From: Mycolicibacterium aichiense
Lineage (GTDB): Bacteria; Actinomycetota; Actinomycetes; Mycobacteriales; Mycobacteriaceae
Direction: 5' to 3'
DNA length: 64,000 nt
Assembly: GCF_010726245.1 (NCBI RefSeq)
Contig: NZ_AP022561.1
Location: 4,588,001 to 4,652,000, forward strand
Below are positions 1 through 8,461 of the stretch, one piece after another; position 1 is the first letter of the stretch; each line of letters starts with the position of its first letter. A program made the translations under genes and the position numbers. The notes beneath the pieces are model-generated. The model saw only the letters and a list, made by a program, of their open reading frames with translations, did no database searches and was not told the DNA's origin.

Positions 1-1223
1 CATGGGTCAAGAAGACCGATTTTGCAGCGGATCTGGCCAACGCGGCGCACTTCTACGAAGGTGCGAGTTGGAACAACGGCGGCCGAACGCTGAAGTATCA
101 GACCACCAGTACCGGACTCAATTACGACATCTGGCTACTCGACACGGCCACCGGCGATCGACGCCCATTGACCAGCGACCTCGACTACAACGAAGCCGGC
201 GAGATCGCTCCTGATGGCAGGACCACCTACTTCAGCTCGGCGCGCGGGTTGAACCGCATGACCGTCTTCACACAGCTGGTCCGTCCTGCGCTGATCGACA
301 GCGCCAGTTTCGGCCAGATCGGACGGGTCAGCTTGTGGAACAACAGGCGGTGCATGAACGAACCCTGGCTGATGGACACGGCGATTGGCCAGCAAGAAGA
401 CGGATACTCCGGCCAGCCGATCGTCATCGACCCGGCGTGGACCATCAGGGGCTGGAGTTGGTTCGATGATTCGACTCGCGCGCTGGTCAACGAACAACCG
501 GGTCCCGGCAGCACCGGAAAACAAACGCGGATAAGCATTCTCAAGTTCCCCGCCCGCACACCGACAGTCCCCCAGACCCCGATACATCAGGATCCGGCGA
601 AGATCGCGCAGTGGTCGGTTCCCGTCAAGGACTTCAATCCGCTGATGGGGCGCATCCGGCCGGTCCGGCTGCTGAAAGGCAAGTACTCGGGGACGGCTCT
701 GGTGTCCTACTTCGGCGCGTATGCCTCGGGCAGGTTCTCGGTGTCCTATGCGAACTACTCCGATGACGGTGCAACGTTCTTGGACGGTGTGGAGACGGTC
801 CTCGTGGTGCTCGCTCCCCTGACCGCTACCTGGAGTGCAAACCTGACGAGTAGAGGCGCTCGGCAAGGCTATCTACGCGGGCTCGTCGTCGTCGGCCCGG
901 ACAGCAACTACCTGGGCGGCGTGGAGTCCGCCATCAACGGTGTAAAGCTTGCGGGCATCCCAACTCAAAAGAACTGTCCCACACGATCTCAGCCACCGCT
1001 GTCGATTTCGTTTCCAGCCGGTGGGAATCGGGTGCTGGTCACCGCCGCCATTCCCGAAGACCCACAGGCTCGTCCCGTCCGTGGAGCGAAGGTTTCACTG
1101 GGCCCGTTGACGGTGACCACGAATGACGAAGGCCTCGCCGTGATCCCGTTGGTGCCAGGTGCCACGGTGAGCGCGGAAGCGGGTGGGTTCCAGCCCGCAA
1201 CACAAGTCGTCGGGAGCGCGTGA
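1..1223 (+). CDS. TolB/PD40 beta-propeller-like protein, 5' partial
   Basis: The frame is open from the left edge (first full codon at 3) to a TGA at 1221-1223, so the N-terminus lies outside the window; about 406 residues are visible. Near the start is YDIWLLDTATGDRRPLT, then IAPDGRTTYFSSARG: the pattern of PD40/TolB-type (WD40-like) propeller blades, in which a residue-rich strand is followed by an SPDG-like turn. The last ~75 residues (from PLSISFPAGGNRVLVTAA) look like a carboxypeptidase-regulatory/Ig-like beta-sandwich with a KVSLGPLTVTTNDEG segment. Such proteins are usually exported or cell-surface scaffolds. No catalytic residues are recognised and the substrate or partner is unknown. 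The fold call is fairly firm, the function is not. Confidence 0.6.
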   Translation, partial: WVKKTDFAADLANAAHFYEGASWNNGGRTLKYQTTSTGLNYDIWLLDTATGDRRPLTSDLDYNEAGEIAPDGRTTYFSSARGLNRMTVFTQLVRPALIDSASFGQIGRVSLWNNRRCMNEPWLMDTAIGQQEDGYSGQPIVIDPAWTIRGWSWFDDSTRALVNEQPGPGSTGKQTRISILKFPARTPTVPQTPIHQDPAKIAQWSVPVKDFNPLMGRIRPVRLLKGKYSGTALVSYFGAYASGRFSVSYANYSDDGATFLDGVETVLVVLAPLTATWSANLTSRGARQGYLRGLVVVGPDSNYLGGVESAINGVKLAGIPTQKNCPTRSQPPLSISFPAGGNRVLVTAAIPEDPQARPVRGAKVSLGPLTVTTNDEGLAVIPLVPGATVSAEAGGFQPATQVVGSA

Positions 1224-1236
1224 AGGCCGGTGGCCG

Positions 1237-1710
1237 CTAGCTCAGCAGGTGATCCGACAGGGTGGCCAGAGCCTGAGCGGCGTAACCCCGCCAGATCCGG
1301 GCGAACACCGGAAGCAACGGCGCGGACAGCGCCGACTTGGGGTGCAAGGTCCATTGCCACGTGACCTTGGTGCCGGTGCCGTGTTCACTGAAGGCCCAGA
1401 GCCCCTCGACGTGATCGATCAGCGGTGCCATCGCGCCGCGGACGTCGGTGAGGGTGTAGCCGAACGCATGTGGTGCGTCCACCGTGGTCAGGGTTTCCCG
1501 CATGCCTCCGCCCCCGACCAAGACGATGGTGCGGGTCTGCCCCGCCACCGACCAGTCGCCGGTCTGGTCGTGCACGGCCTTGATTGGCGGGATCGGTCCG
1601 TACCAGCGGTGGAACAACTGGGGCAGCGGCATCGGCAGCGTCTTGGCGAACGCATCCGGTACCGCGACGGGAATGGCGCGGGACTGCTGGACGACGACGG
1701 GGTGAGCCAT
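1237..1710 (-). CDS. SRPBCC family protein
   Basis: A 157-residue protein starting MAHPVVVQQSRAIPV. The pattern of a short N-terminal beta-strand, a PLPQLFHRWYG helix, then alternating strands (TRTIVLVGGGGMRETL, GTKVTWQWTLHPKS) and a long C-terminal amphipathic helix (FARIWRGYAAQALATLSDHLL) fits the helix-grip SRPBCC (START/Bet v1-like) fold, which binds hydrophobic ligands. It lies 14 bp downstream of the DapB-like reductase on the same strand and is probably co-transcribed, suggesting a ligand shared with that enzyme. The ATG at 1710 was chosen because upstream in-frame sequence overlaps the reductase and reads as shadow sequence. The ligand cannot be read from sequence. Confidence 0.7.
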   Translation of the reverse strand: MAHPVVVQQSRAIPVAVPDAFAKTLPMPLPQLFHRWYGPIPPIKAVHDQTGDWSVAGQTRTIVLVGGGGMRETLTTVDAPHAFGYTLTDVRGAMAPLIDHVEGLWAFSEHGTGTKVTWQWTLHPKSALSAPLLPVFARIWRGYAAQALATLSDHLLS

Positions 1711-1724
1711 CTCGTCAACGATAG

Positions 1725-2783
1725 TCAGCGTGCGAGCTGCGGTGCTGCGCGTCCGGTGATCAGCGGCAGGTCGAAGAAGTCCGCGATGCCCGGCGCGGCG
1801 GCACAGGTCGCCGGAACGGAATTGACGCAGTGCGCCGCGGTCGCCACCACGCCGGGGTTGCTGACCAACCCTTCCTCGACGCTCTCCGGCTGCCAGCCCT
1901 TGACCGTGACGAACGTGTTCGGGTTGCCGCGCACCTCCATCTCGTAGCGCTCCCCCGCCGGGCCGAAAGACCATGCGGGATCGAGGTTTTCCTCGCCCAT
2001 CAGCCAGTTGACCGTGATGCGCACGACGATGGTGTTGGTCACCACGGCGTCCCAGTGGAAGCGTCGCCCGGCGACCTGGCCGGGTTCGATCACCCCCATC
2101 GGGGAGTCGATGGGCGCGGTCGCGACGGCCACCTCCTGGGAGGTGCGGATCTGCGGCTCGGCGGCAAAACCCAGGCGGTCGACGATGAGCCGAACCGACT
2201 GGAAGAAGCCGCCGTTGAGCAGTTTCTGCATCGGTCCGGTCAGCGCGCTCTCCGGCGTTCCGCCGAAGCCCATCACATGGCGCAGCACGTCGGGTGCGCC
2301 GTAGGTCCGAAGGTCGGAGAACTCCTCGGCACGAACGTATGTCACCCCGGTGGACATCACCGACAGCAGCAGTGGGAACAGCTCGGTGGCCGCGCCCGGT
2401 CCGATCCCGGCGCCGTGCAGGGTGACGTTGCCCTCGCGGGCGGCGGCCGCCAGCGGGGCGGCTTCGGATTCACTCGGGTAGAACCAACCCAGCGGGCTGA
2501 CGACGTTTTTGCCCGAGCGCAGCAGTGCGGTCACTTCCTCGACGTTGGGCAGCAAGGGCGCGTAGATCACCGCGTCGGCGTCCAGGGCGAGGATGTCGTC
2601 GATGCTATTGGTGGCCAGGACGCCCAGCGGTTCGGTTCCGATGATGTCGCCGACGTCCTTGCCGGCCTTGTCGGTGGAATGCACCCAGCAGCCGGCCAGT
2701 TCGAGTTCGGGATGTTCCAGCACACCTTTGATCGCCGCGACCCCGACCGACCCGGTTGCCCACTGCACGACTCGCAACGTCAT
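1725..2783 (-). CDS. DapB-like NAD(P)H-dependent dehydrogenase
   Basis: A 352-residue protein beginning MTLRVVQWATGSVG: a Rossmann nucleotide-binding N-terminus (VVQWATGSVGVAAIKGV) of the dihydrodipicolinate reductase/2,4-diaminopentanoate dehydrogenase-like family common in mycobacteria. The middle holds DADAVIYAPLLP and LRSGKNVVSPLGWFYP, typical of this family. The length matches the family, which is longer than true DapB (about 245 residues). The ATG at 2783 is preceded by GAGGAG on the coding strand; a more upstream ATG has no such site. It shares the 2784-2867 intergenic space with the divergent thiolase gene, so the two may be co-regulated. The substrate is not predictable; an amine or keto compound is possible. 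Confidence 0.8.
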   Translation of the reverse strand: MTLRVVQWATGSVGVAAIKGVLEHPELELAGCWVHSTDKAGKDVGDIIGTEPLGVLATNSIDDILALDADAVIYAPLLPNVEEVTALLRSGKNVVSPLGWFYPSESEAAPLAAAAREGNVTLHGAGIGPGAATELFPLLLSVMSTGVTYVRAEEFSDLRTYGAPDVLRHVMGFGGTPESALTGPMQKLLNGGFFQSVRLIVDRLGFAAEPQIRTSQEVAVATAPIDSPMGVIEPGQVAGRRFHWDAVVTNTIVVRITVNWLMGEENLDPAWSFGPAGERYEMEVRGNPNTFVTVKGWQPESVEEGLVSNPGVVATAAHCVNSVPATCAAAPGIADFFDLPLITGRAAPQLAR

Positions 2784-2867
2784 TGGTGCTCCTCTACAGG
2801 AAACTAGAACGTGTTCCAATCGGGTCTACACTAACGGGATCGTCAGCGGAGACGGAAGGAATAGGCC

Positions 2868-4067
2868 ATGGCCGGAACAAAGAACCGGGTGTTCGTCGTC
2901 GGGGTCGGGATGACCAAGTTCGAGAAGCCGGGCCGCCGCGAAGGCTGGGACTATCCCCAGATGGCCAACGAGTCCGGCACCAAGGCGCTGGCCGACGCCG
3001 GCATCGACTACGCCGAGGTGCAGCAGGGGTACGTCGGCTACTGCTCGGGTGACTCGACCTCCGGGCAGCGTGCGCTCTACGAGCTCGGTATGACCGGCAT
3101 CCCGATCGTCAACGTCAACAACAACTGTTCGACGGGCTCGACGGCGCTGTACCTGGCCGCGCAGGCCATCCGCGGTGGTCTCGCCGACTGCACCATCGCC
3201 CTCGGGTTCGAGAAGATGCAGCCCGGCTCGCTCGGCGGCGGCGCCGACGACCGCGAGTCGCCGCTGATGCGTCACATCGTCGCCCTCAACGAGACCGACT
3301 CGATGACGTTTCCGGTGGCGCCGTGGATGTTCGGTGCGGCCGGCCGCGAGCACATGAAGAAGTACGGCACCACCGCCGAGCATTTCGCGAAGATCGGTTT
3401 CAAGAACCACAAGCATTCGGTGAACAATCCGTATGCGCAGTTCCAGGAGGAGTACACCCTCGACGACATCCTGGGCGCGAAGATGATCTCCGATCCGCTG
3501 ACCAAGCTGCAGTGCTCGCCCACCTCGGACGGCTCCGGCGCGGCGATCGTGGCAAGTGAGGCGTTCGTCGACAAACACGGGCTGGCCGGTCAGGCCGTCG
3601 AGATCGTCGGGCAGGCGATGACCACCGATTTCGCGTCGACGTTCGACGGCAGCGCGGCCAACATCATCGGCTACGACATGAATGTGCAGGCTGCGCAACA
3701 GGTTTACGATCAGTCCGGTCTCGGCCCGACGGATTTCCAGGTGATCGAGTTGCACGACTGCTTCTCGGCCAACGAGCTGCTGCTCTACGAGGCCCTGGGT
3801 CTGTGCGGCGAGGGTGAGGCTCCCGAGCTGATCGACAAAGACGACACCACCTACGGCGGGCGCTGGGTGGTGAACCCGTCGGGCGGGCTGATCTCCAAGG
3901 GGCATCCGCTCGGCGCGACCGGCCTGGCGCAGTGCGCCGAGCTGACCTGGCAACTGCGCGGCACCGCGGACAAGCGTCAGGTGGACAACGTCACCGCCGC
4001 GCTGCAGCACAACATCGGTCTCGGCGGGGCGGCGGTCGTCACCGCCTACCAACGCGCGGAACGCTGA
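2868..4067 (+). CDS. thiolase-fold lipid-transfer protein (SCP-x/Ltp1-like)
   Basis: A 399-residue thiolase-superfamily protein. The nucleophile-loop cysteine is in [14 protein letters not shown] (Cys87) and the C-terminal glycine-rich motif is [13 protein letters not shown]. From memory it is very similar to mycobacterial Ltp1 (Rv2790c), sharing [20 protein letters not shown]. Members of this SCP-x thiolase group act in steroid side-chain and fatty acid beta-oxidation, either as thiolases or as retro-aldolases with DUF35 partners; no DUF35 gene is adjacent. The ATG at 2868 follows GGAAGGAATAGGCC. The gene diverges from the DapB-like reductase, and its 3' end overlaps the convergent Mrf-like gene by 29 bp. 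Confidence 0.88.
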   Translation: MAGTKNRVFVVGVGMTKFEKPGRREGWDYPQMANESGTKALADAGIDYAEVQQGYVGYCSGDSTSGQRALYELGMTGIPIVNVNNNCSTGSTALYLAAQAIRGGLADCTIALGFEKMQPGSLGGGADDRESPLMRHIVALNETDSMTFPVAPWMFGAAGREHMKKYGTTAEHFAKIGFKNHKHSVNNPYAQFQEEYTLDDILGAKMISDPLTKLQCSPTSDGSGAAIVASEAFVDKHGLAGQAVEIVGQAMTTDFASTFDGSAANIIGYDMNVQAAQQVYDQSGLGPTDFQVIELHDCFSANELLLYEALGLCGEGEAPELIDKDDTTYGGRWVVNPSGGLISKGHPLGATGLAQCAELTWQLRGTADKRQVDNVTAALQHNIGLGGAAVVTAYQRAER

Positions 4068-4314
4068 GGTCGATCCACCGCGCGGGACCGACCGGCGTGC
4101 GATCAGCACGGCACGGCTGAAGCATGGCGACCGCGCCCTGGCCCCGATGCGCCTGACAGCCGTCGGGACAGCCCTCCGGGCCCAAGAGGCACGGCGTGGA
4201 AACCAGCATTCCGCCTGAACTCTCCCGCACCATGGTCCGCAGCGCGTCGAGCACCGAGGTGTCCGGCGGCGTGCAACCGGCGCAGACCACAACAGTGAAC
4301 GGCGTGGACGTCAT
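4039..4314 (-). CDS. small Cys-rich protein, probable Mrf-like ribosome hibernation factor
   Basis: A 91-residue protein, last gene of the zinc-independent ribosomal protein operon. Its ATG (4312-4314) overlaps the rpsR stop as ATGA, so it is translationally coupled. It has CAGC near the N-terminus, a second cluster [12 protein letters not shown], and a later MLQPC, arranged like a small metal-binding or thioredoxin-like (2Fe-2S ferredoxin-like) fold. In M. smegmatis the homologous C-minus operon is reported to encode Mrf, which recruits the protein-Y homologue Mpy to zinc-starved ribosomes. The position supports the same identity here, but I am matching context and size from memory, not an alignment. 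The 3' end overlaps the convergent thiolase gene by 29 bp. Confidence 0.6.
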   Translation of the reverse strand: MTSTPFTVVVCAGCTPPDTSVLDALRTMVRESSGGMLVSTPCLLGPEGCPDGCQAHRGQGAVAMLQPCRADRTPVGPARWIDLSVPRVGRR

Positions 4315-4559
4315 CTCGCCCCCGGGTACGGCAACAGCGCCATCTCCCTGGCATTCTTGATGGCGGTCGCGACCTGCCGCTGCTGGCGCACCGTGAGGCC
4401 GGTGACCTTGCGCGACCGGATCTTTCCGCGTTCGGAGATGAACACCCGCAAGGTGGCGGTGTCCTTGTAGTCCACCTCGATCAGGCCCATCCCGGCGAGC
4501 ATGTTGCGCCGTGGCCGGACCTCCGCGGCGGGGCGCCGGTTACGGTTCTTGGCCTTCAC
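4311..4559 (-). CDS. rpsR: 30S ribosomal protein S18, zinc-independent paralogue
   Basis: An 82-residue S18: [18 protein letters not shown] followed by [20 protein letters not shown] and the conserved end [10 protein letters not shown]. The N-terminal cysteines found in the zinc-binding S18 are absent ([18 protein letters not shown]), which marks this as the C-minus paralogue used when zinc is scarce; the C-plus copy must be elsewhere in the genome. Its start overlaps the rpsN stop by 4 bp and its stop overlaps the downstream Cys-rich gene, so the whole operon is tightly coupled. Expression is probably under Zur through the palindrome at 5291-5311. Confidence 0.93.
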   Translation of the reverse strand: MKAKNRNRRPAAEVRPRRNMLAGMGLIEVDYKDTATLRVFISERGKIRSRKVTGLTVRQQRQVATAIKNAREMALLPYPGAR

Positions 4560-4861
4560 CAGCTCGCCTTCCGCACGCCGGGAAGCTCACCTCGGTGGGC
4601 CAGTTCGCGCACCCGGACCCGCGACAGCCCGAACTTCCGCAGATGTCCGCGGGGACGGCCGTCGACGGCGTCGCGGTTGCGCACTCGCACCGCGCTGGCG
4701 TCGCGGGGCTGACGTGCCAGTTCGCGCTGGGCGCTGAGCTTTTCGTCGGCAGTGCTGCCCGGCGAACGGATGATGCGCTTGAGTTCGCCGCGCCGCTCGG
4801 CGAAGCGGGCGACGATGTCGACGCGCTGGTCGTTCTTGACGATCTTGGATCGCTTGGCCAC
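4556..4861 (-). CDS. rpsN: 30S ribosomal protein S14, zinc-independent long form
   Basis: A 101-residue S14 of the long class: [20 protein letters not shown] at the N-terminus and [20 protein letters not shown] at the end. It has no cysteines, whereas the zinc-type short S14 (about 61 residues) carries two CxxC pairs, so this is the C-minus replacement. It lies 1 bp downstream of rpmG and overlaps rpsR by 4 bp (ATGA). It is a 30S head component and substitutes for the zinc-binding form during zinc limitation, freeing ribosome-bound zinc. Confidence 0.94.
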   Translation of the reverse strand: MAKRSKIVKNDQRVDIVARFAERRGELKRIIRSPGSTADEKLSAQRELARQPRDASAVRVRNRDAVDGRPRGHLRKFGLSRVRVRELAHRGELPGVRKASW

Positions 4862-4862
4862 C

Positions 4863-5027
4863 TCAGCGCTCCTCTCGGAACTCGACGTGGCGACGGATCA
4901 CGGGATCGTATTTCCGCAGCACCATCCGGTCGGGATCGTTGCGTCGGTTCTTCTTCGTCACGTAGGTATAACCGGTGCCGGCGGTAGACCGTAGCTTCAC
5001 CGTCAGCCGGATCTCGTTGCGTGCCAT
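4863..5027 (-). CDS. rpmG: 50S ribosomal protein L33, zinc-independent paralogue
   Basis: A 54-residue L33: [20 protein letters not shown], then [22 protein letters not shown]. The two CxxC pairs of zinc-type L33 are missing, as expected for a C-minus paralogue. The start ATG shares one base with the rpmB stop (TGATG), so translation is coupled. Upstream in-frame sequence exists but overlaps rpmB and carries no family similarity, so the internal ATG at 5025-5027 is the real start. Confidence 0.93.
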   Translation of the reverse strand: MARNEIRLTVKLRSTAGTGYTYVTKKNRRNDPDRMVLRKYDPVIRRHVEFREER

Positions 5028-5263
5028 CAGATTTTCTGTCCTTCCCGGCGCAAGCGCGCCACCACGGCTTCGATCCCGTCGCGGTCGATGACCTTGATGC
5101 CCTTGGCGCTGACCCGAAGCCGGACCCGCCGACCTTCGGAGGGCAGGTAGTAGGTCTTGATCTGGATGTTCGGCGACCAGCGCCGGCTGGTGCGCCGATG
5201 CGAGTGCGATACCGAATTGCCGAAACCCGGTGAGCGCCCGGTGACTTGGCATCGTGCAGACAT
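5027..5263 (-). CDS. rpmB: 50S ribosomal protein L28, zinc-independent paralogue
   Basis: A 78-residue L28 and first gene of the reverse-strand operon rpmB-rpmG-rpsN-rpsR-(mrf-like). [20 protein letters not shown] is the canonical L28 N-terminus, followed by [19 protein letters not shown]. One cysteine (Cys5) is present, but the rest of the zinc site of C-plus L28 is missing. The gene order and the divergent COG0523 partner match M. tuberculosis Rv0105c/Rv0106. The ATG at 5261-5263 lies about 30 bp from a Zur-like palindrome, so it should be repressed when zinc is sufficient. Confidence 0.93.
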   Translation of the reverse strand: MSARCQVTGRSPGFGNSVSHSHRRTSRRWSPNIQIKTYYLPSEGRRVRLRVSAKGIKVIDRDGIEAVVARLRREGQKI

Positions 5264-5290
5264 CGACAACCCTCCTGCGGTGGTTCGTGT

Positions 5291-5311
5291 TATTGAAAAT
5301 GGTTTTCGACA
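5291..5311 (-). promoter_or_regulatory. Zur-like operator for the rpmB operon
   Basis: TTGAAAATGGTTTTCGA contains the inverted repeat GAAAA-N3-TTTTC (5295-5307), close to the AT-rich palindrome TGAAAAT-N-ATTTTCA bound by actinobacterial Zur. It lies about 30 bp upstream of the rpmB start. The regulon content (zinc-free ribosomal paralogues) fits Zur. The binding protein is inferred; the Zur gene is not in the window. Confidence 0.75.
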
Positions 5312-5347
5312 AGTGCCCTTTCGCACTGTAGCGTGTGCCGGCAGTTA

Positions 5348-5366
5348 ATGGAAATCGTTTTCAATA
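5348..5366 (+). promoter_or_regulatory. Zur-like operator for the COG0523/rpmE operon
   Basis: ATGGAAATCGTTTTCAATA holds GGAAA-N3-TTTTC (5350-5362), a second copy of the Zur-like motif with one mismatch between arms. It is about 12 bp ahead of the GTG at 5378 and about 55 bp centre-to-centre from the rpmB-facing copy. A separate operator for each divergent promoter allows independent tuning of the two operons. Confidence 0.7.
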
Positions 5367-5377
5367 CGGGAGGTGTG

Positions 5378-6586
5378 GTGCGAACCCCGGTACTGCTCGT
5401 CGCGGGTCACGGTGACAGCGACGCCGTGACCAGAACACTGCTGCGGCAGGAGGGAACTCTGGTCGTACGGCACCACTTCGACGGCCACGTGGTGCACCGA
5501 GTTCTGGCCACCGTCCAGAACGGCGTCCCCACGTCCGCCGGTTATGTCCTGGAGCTGGAACACGGCTGCCTGTCGTGCACGGTGCGCAACGACCTGCTCC
5601 TGCTGCTGCGCAGGCTGCACCGCCGCGCCGACGTGGAGCGGATCGTCATACACCTGGAGCCCAACCTGGAGCCCGAACCTGTCTGCTGGGCCATCAACCA
5701 CGTCCGGACCCGCCTGGGCCCCGGGTACCTGGACGGACCCGCCTCGCGGGATGTCGAAATCATCGGCGTCATAATCTGTTTGGATTCATCGACCTGGCTC
5801 GCGCACGCGCTCTGCGACGACGAGCTCGACGACGGGCGCACCGTGGCCCAGGTAATGGTCGGCCAAGCCGAGTTCGCCGACGTGATCGTCGCGCCGAGGG
5901 TGGACCGCACCACCGTGGCCGTCCTGCGTCGGCTGGCGCCTCGCGCGTGGATCATTCAACTGCCCGACCACGTCGAGGAAGCAGTGGCGAACCTGGAGCC
6001 CGGCGCGCGCCGTGGCCGCAGCGACGATCCGCATGGCCCGCTGCTGGACGGTGAGCCACCACTGGAGACCGACGGACAGGTCAGCATTCTCGAGTTCGCC
6101 GCCGACCGCCCGTTCCAGCCCGAGCGCCTTCACGCGGCGCTCGACGTCCTGCTGACCGGCGTGGTGCGCACCCGCGGCCGGATCTGGCTGGCCAACGAGC
6201 CCGACAACGTGATGTACCTGGAGTCCGCCGGTGGCGGCCTGCGCGTCAGCTCAGGCGGAAAGTGGCTGGCGGCGATGAGCGAATCGGAGGCCGCCTACGT
6301 CGGGCCGGAGCGCCGGGTTCTGGCAAGCCTGGCCTGGAACGACCGCTACGGCGATCGTCGAACGTCGATGACCGTTCTGGTCTGCGGGGCGGAACGCCTC
6401 GAAATCGAGGACGCGCTGCGCCGGGCGTTGGTCACCGACGACGAGATGAACAGTCCCGAAAGCTGGGCCGACTATGCCGACCCGTTCGGTCACTGGCACG
6501 AGGAGCCCTGCGGCGACGCGGCGGATATCAACGAATTGTCCTCACCCACAAACACACCCACCACCAATCACGGAGAAGACCGTTGA
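5378..6586 (+). CDS. COG0523-related protein with degenerate P-loop (Rv0106-like)
   Basis: A 402-residue protein starting [17 protein letters not shown], very like Rv0106. COG0523 members are G3E GTPases that act as zinc or cobalt chaperones, with a GxxGxGKT P-loop and a CxCC metal motif. Here the P-loop position reads [14 protein letters not shown], without the Walker A lysine, and the metal motif is reduced to HGCLSCTVR (CxxC). The C-terminal domain is present ([37 protein letters not shown]). I infer a non-GTPase metal-binding descendant. The GTG at 5378 follows GGGAGGT and matches the Rv0106 N-terminus; an upstream ATG would run through the Zur box. Its stop overlaps rpmE. Confidence 0.85.
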   Translation: MRTPVLLVAGHGDSDAVTRTLLRQEGTLVVRHHFDGHVVHRVLATVQNGVPTSAGYVLELEHGCLSCTVRNDLLLLLRRLHRRADVERIVIHLEPNLEPEPVCWAINHVRTRLGPGYLDGPASRDVEIIGVIICLDSSTWLAHALCDDELDDGRTVAQVMVGQAEFADVIVAPRVDRTTVAVLRRLAPRAWIIQLPDHVEEAVANLEPGARRGRSDDPHGPLLDGEPPLETDGQVSILEFAADRPFQPERLHAALDVLLTGVVRTRGRIWLANEPDNVMYLESAGGGLRVSSGGKWLAAMSESEAAYVGPERRVLASLAWNDRYGDRRTSMTVLVCGAERLEIEDALRRALVTDDEMNSPESWADYADPFGHWHEEPCGDAADINELSSPTNTPTTNHGEDR

Positions 6587-6849
6587 AACCCGATATCCAC
6601 CCGGACTACCGCCCGGTGGTCTTCCAGGACGCCACAACCGGCACGACGTTCCTGACCCGTTCCACGATCACGACGTCACGCACGATCGACGTGGAGACGG
6701 CCGACGGTGTGTGCACCTACCCTCTCGTAGTCGCGGAGGTGACCGCGGACTCCCATCCGTTCTGGACCGGCGAGCGCCGGATCATGGACGCGGCGGGGCA
6801 GGTCGAGAAGTTCCGTCGCCGGTACGGCCGGACTACCCGAGGTAGGTGA
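6583..6849 (+). CDS. rpmE: 50S ribosomal protein L31, type B
   Basis: An 88-residue type-B L31: [20 protein letters not shown], then TFLTRSTI, and the C-terminal [21 protein letters not shown]. It lacks the CxxC zinc site of type-A L31, so it belongs with the other zinc-independent paralogues. The start is a TTG (6583-6585) overlapping the upstream stop as TTGA, which gives the standard KPDIHPDY N-terminus; no ATG is available. Zur control via the operator at 5348-5366 is likely. The last 17 bp overlap the convergent acyl-CoA ligase gene. Confidence 0.9.
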   Translation: MKPDIHPDYRPVVFQDATTGTTFLTRSTITTSRTIDVETADGVCTYPLVVAEVTADSHPFWTGERRIMDAAGQVEKFRRRYGRTTRGR

Positions 6850-8461
6850 CGTCGTAGACGTCGTCGGCGTGCCTGGCGCGGATGGTCTTCTTGTCGTACT
6901 TGCCGACGCTGGTACGCGGGATCTCATCTACGAATGTCCACCGTTCCGGGAGCCACCACCGAACGACCTTGTCGGACAGGAAATTCCGTAGTTCCTCCGG
7001 CGAGGCCTGCGCCCCCTCGTGCAGCACCACCGCGGCCAGCGGCCGTTCCTGCCAGCGTTCGTCGGGCACCCCGACCACCGCGGCTTCCCGGACGGCGGGG
7101 TGGGCGATCAGACAGTTCTCGAGTTCGACCGACGAGATCCACTCACCGCCGGATTTGATGACGTCCTTGGCGCGGTCGGTCAACGTGATGTAGCCCTGAC
7201 CGTCGATACGCCCCACGTCCCCGGTGCGCAACCAGCCCGACTGGAACTTCGACTCGTCGGTGTTGCGGTAGTAGGAGCCGGTGATCCATGCACCGCGAAC
7301 CTCCAGTTCCCCGACCGCCTCGCCGTCGTTGGGCAGCACCGCGCCCGCGTCGTCGACGATGCGGGTTTCCACACCGCAGATCGGCCGGCCCTGCGTTCCG
7401 CGTACCTCCCACTGCTTTTCGGGGCTCAAGCCGGGCGGCGGCCAGGCCAGGGTGGCGATCGGCGACGTTTCGGTCATCCCCCACAGCTGGCGGATCTCCA
7501 CGTCGAACTTCTCCTCGAACGCCTTCATCAACGACACCGGAACAGCCGAACCGCCGCAGGACACCAGCCGCAGCGACGAGATGTCATGACCGGGGTTGCG
7601 GTCCAGATGGTTCATCACGTCGTTCCAGATGGTCGGCACCGCGCCGGCCACCGTCGGACGCTGGCTTTCGATCAGCGTCACCAACGAGGTGGGATCCATG
7701 AATCGGTCGGGCAGCACCAGATCGGCACCGGCCATCAATGCCGCATAGGGCAGACCCCAGGCATTGGCGTGGAACATCGGCACTATCGGTAAAGCCTTGT
7801 CGGAGAAGCTGAGTCCGAGCCCGTTACCGCTGCAGACCGCCATCGAGTGCAGGTAGTTCGACCGGTGCCCATAGACCACACCCTTCGGATGACCGGTTGT
7901 TCCGCTGGTGTAACACATTGCGGCAGCCGAATTTTCGTCGATCTCCGGCCAATCGAACTCATCGGACTCGGCCCCGAGGACGTCGTGGTAGCGCACCACC
8001 CGCTTGCCCGATGCCTCGAACGGCTCCAGATCGCCGGAGCCGACGGCGATCACCGTGTGCACCGTCTCCATCTTGGGCAGCACGGGGGCCAGGATCGGAG
8101 CCAGCGACAGGTCGGCGATCACCACCTGATCCTCGGCCTCGTACGCGACGAACTCGATCTGCTCAGGGAACAACCGGATGTTCAGCGTGTGCAGCACCGC
8201 CCCCATCGAGGGCACCGCGACGTAGGCCTCCAGGTGTTCCTGGTTGTTCCACATGAAGGTGGCAACCCGGTCATCGCCCGCGATGCCCAGGCGCCGCAAC
8301 GCATTGGCCAGCCGGGCGGCCTGCGCTCCGACCTCGCGGTAGGTGGCGTGCCGGAACCCGTCGCCGGTCGCAGTGGTGACGGTCCGATCGCCGTGAACCG
8401 TGGCGGCGTAGCGCAGGATCGCGGAAACGGTCAGCGGAAAGTTCTGCATCGTGCTCTGCAT
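6833..8461 (-). CDS. acyl-CoA synthetase (FadD-type, ANL superfamily)
   Basis: A 542-residue long- or medium-chain fatty acyl-CoA ligase. ANL motifs are clear: the P-loop-like [18 protein letters not shown], the A5 region [11 protein letters not shown], the hinge [17 protein letters not shown] and the catalytic-lysine region [17 protein letters not shown] near the C-terminus. It activates a carboxylic acid as acyl-AMP and transfers it to CoA; the substrate length is not readable. The first ATG (8461) and an ATG four codons in are both possible starts, and neither has a strong ribosome-binding site. The 5' end overlaps the upstream alpha/beta-hydrolase gene by 31 bp on the same strand, so the two are probably one operon. 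Confidence 0.88.
   Translation of the reverse strand: MQSTMQNFPLTVSAILRYAATVHGDRTVTTATGDGFRHATYREVGAQAARLANALRRLGIAGDDRVATFMWNNQEHLEAYVAVPSMGAVLHTLNIRLFPEQIEFVAYEAEDQVVIADLSLAPILAPVLPKMETVHTVIAVGSGDLEPFEASGKRVVRYHDVLGAESDEFDWPEIDENSAAAMCYTSGTTGHPKGVVYGHRSNYLHSMAVCSGNGLGLSFSDKALPIVPMFHANAWGLPYAALMAGADLVLPDRFMDPTSLVTLIESQRPTVAGAVPTIWNDVMNHLDRNPGHDISSLRLVSCGGSAVPVSLMKAFEEKFDVEIRQLWGMTETSPIATLAWPPPGLSPEKQWEVRGTQGRPICGVETRIVDDAGAVLPNDGEAVGELEVRGAWITGSYYRNTDESKFQSGWLRTGDVGRIDGQGYITLTDRAKDVIKSGGEWISSVELENCLIAHPAVREAAVVGVPDERWQERPLAAVVLHEGAQASPEELRNFLSDKVVRWWLPERWTFVDEIPRTSVGKYDKKTIRARHADDVYDVTYLG

Noticed and set aside
2..214. Short plus-strand frame at the left edge starting with ATG
   Set aside because: It overlaps out of frame with the PD40 protein, whose frame continues to the window edge and has a clear family pattern.
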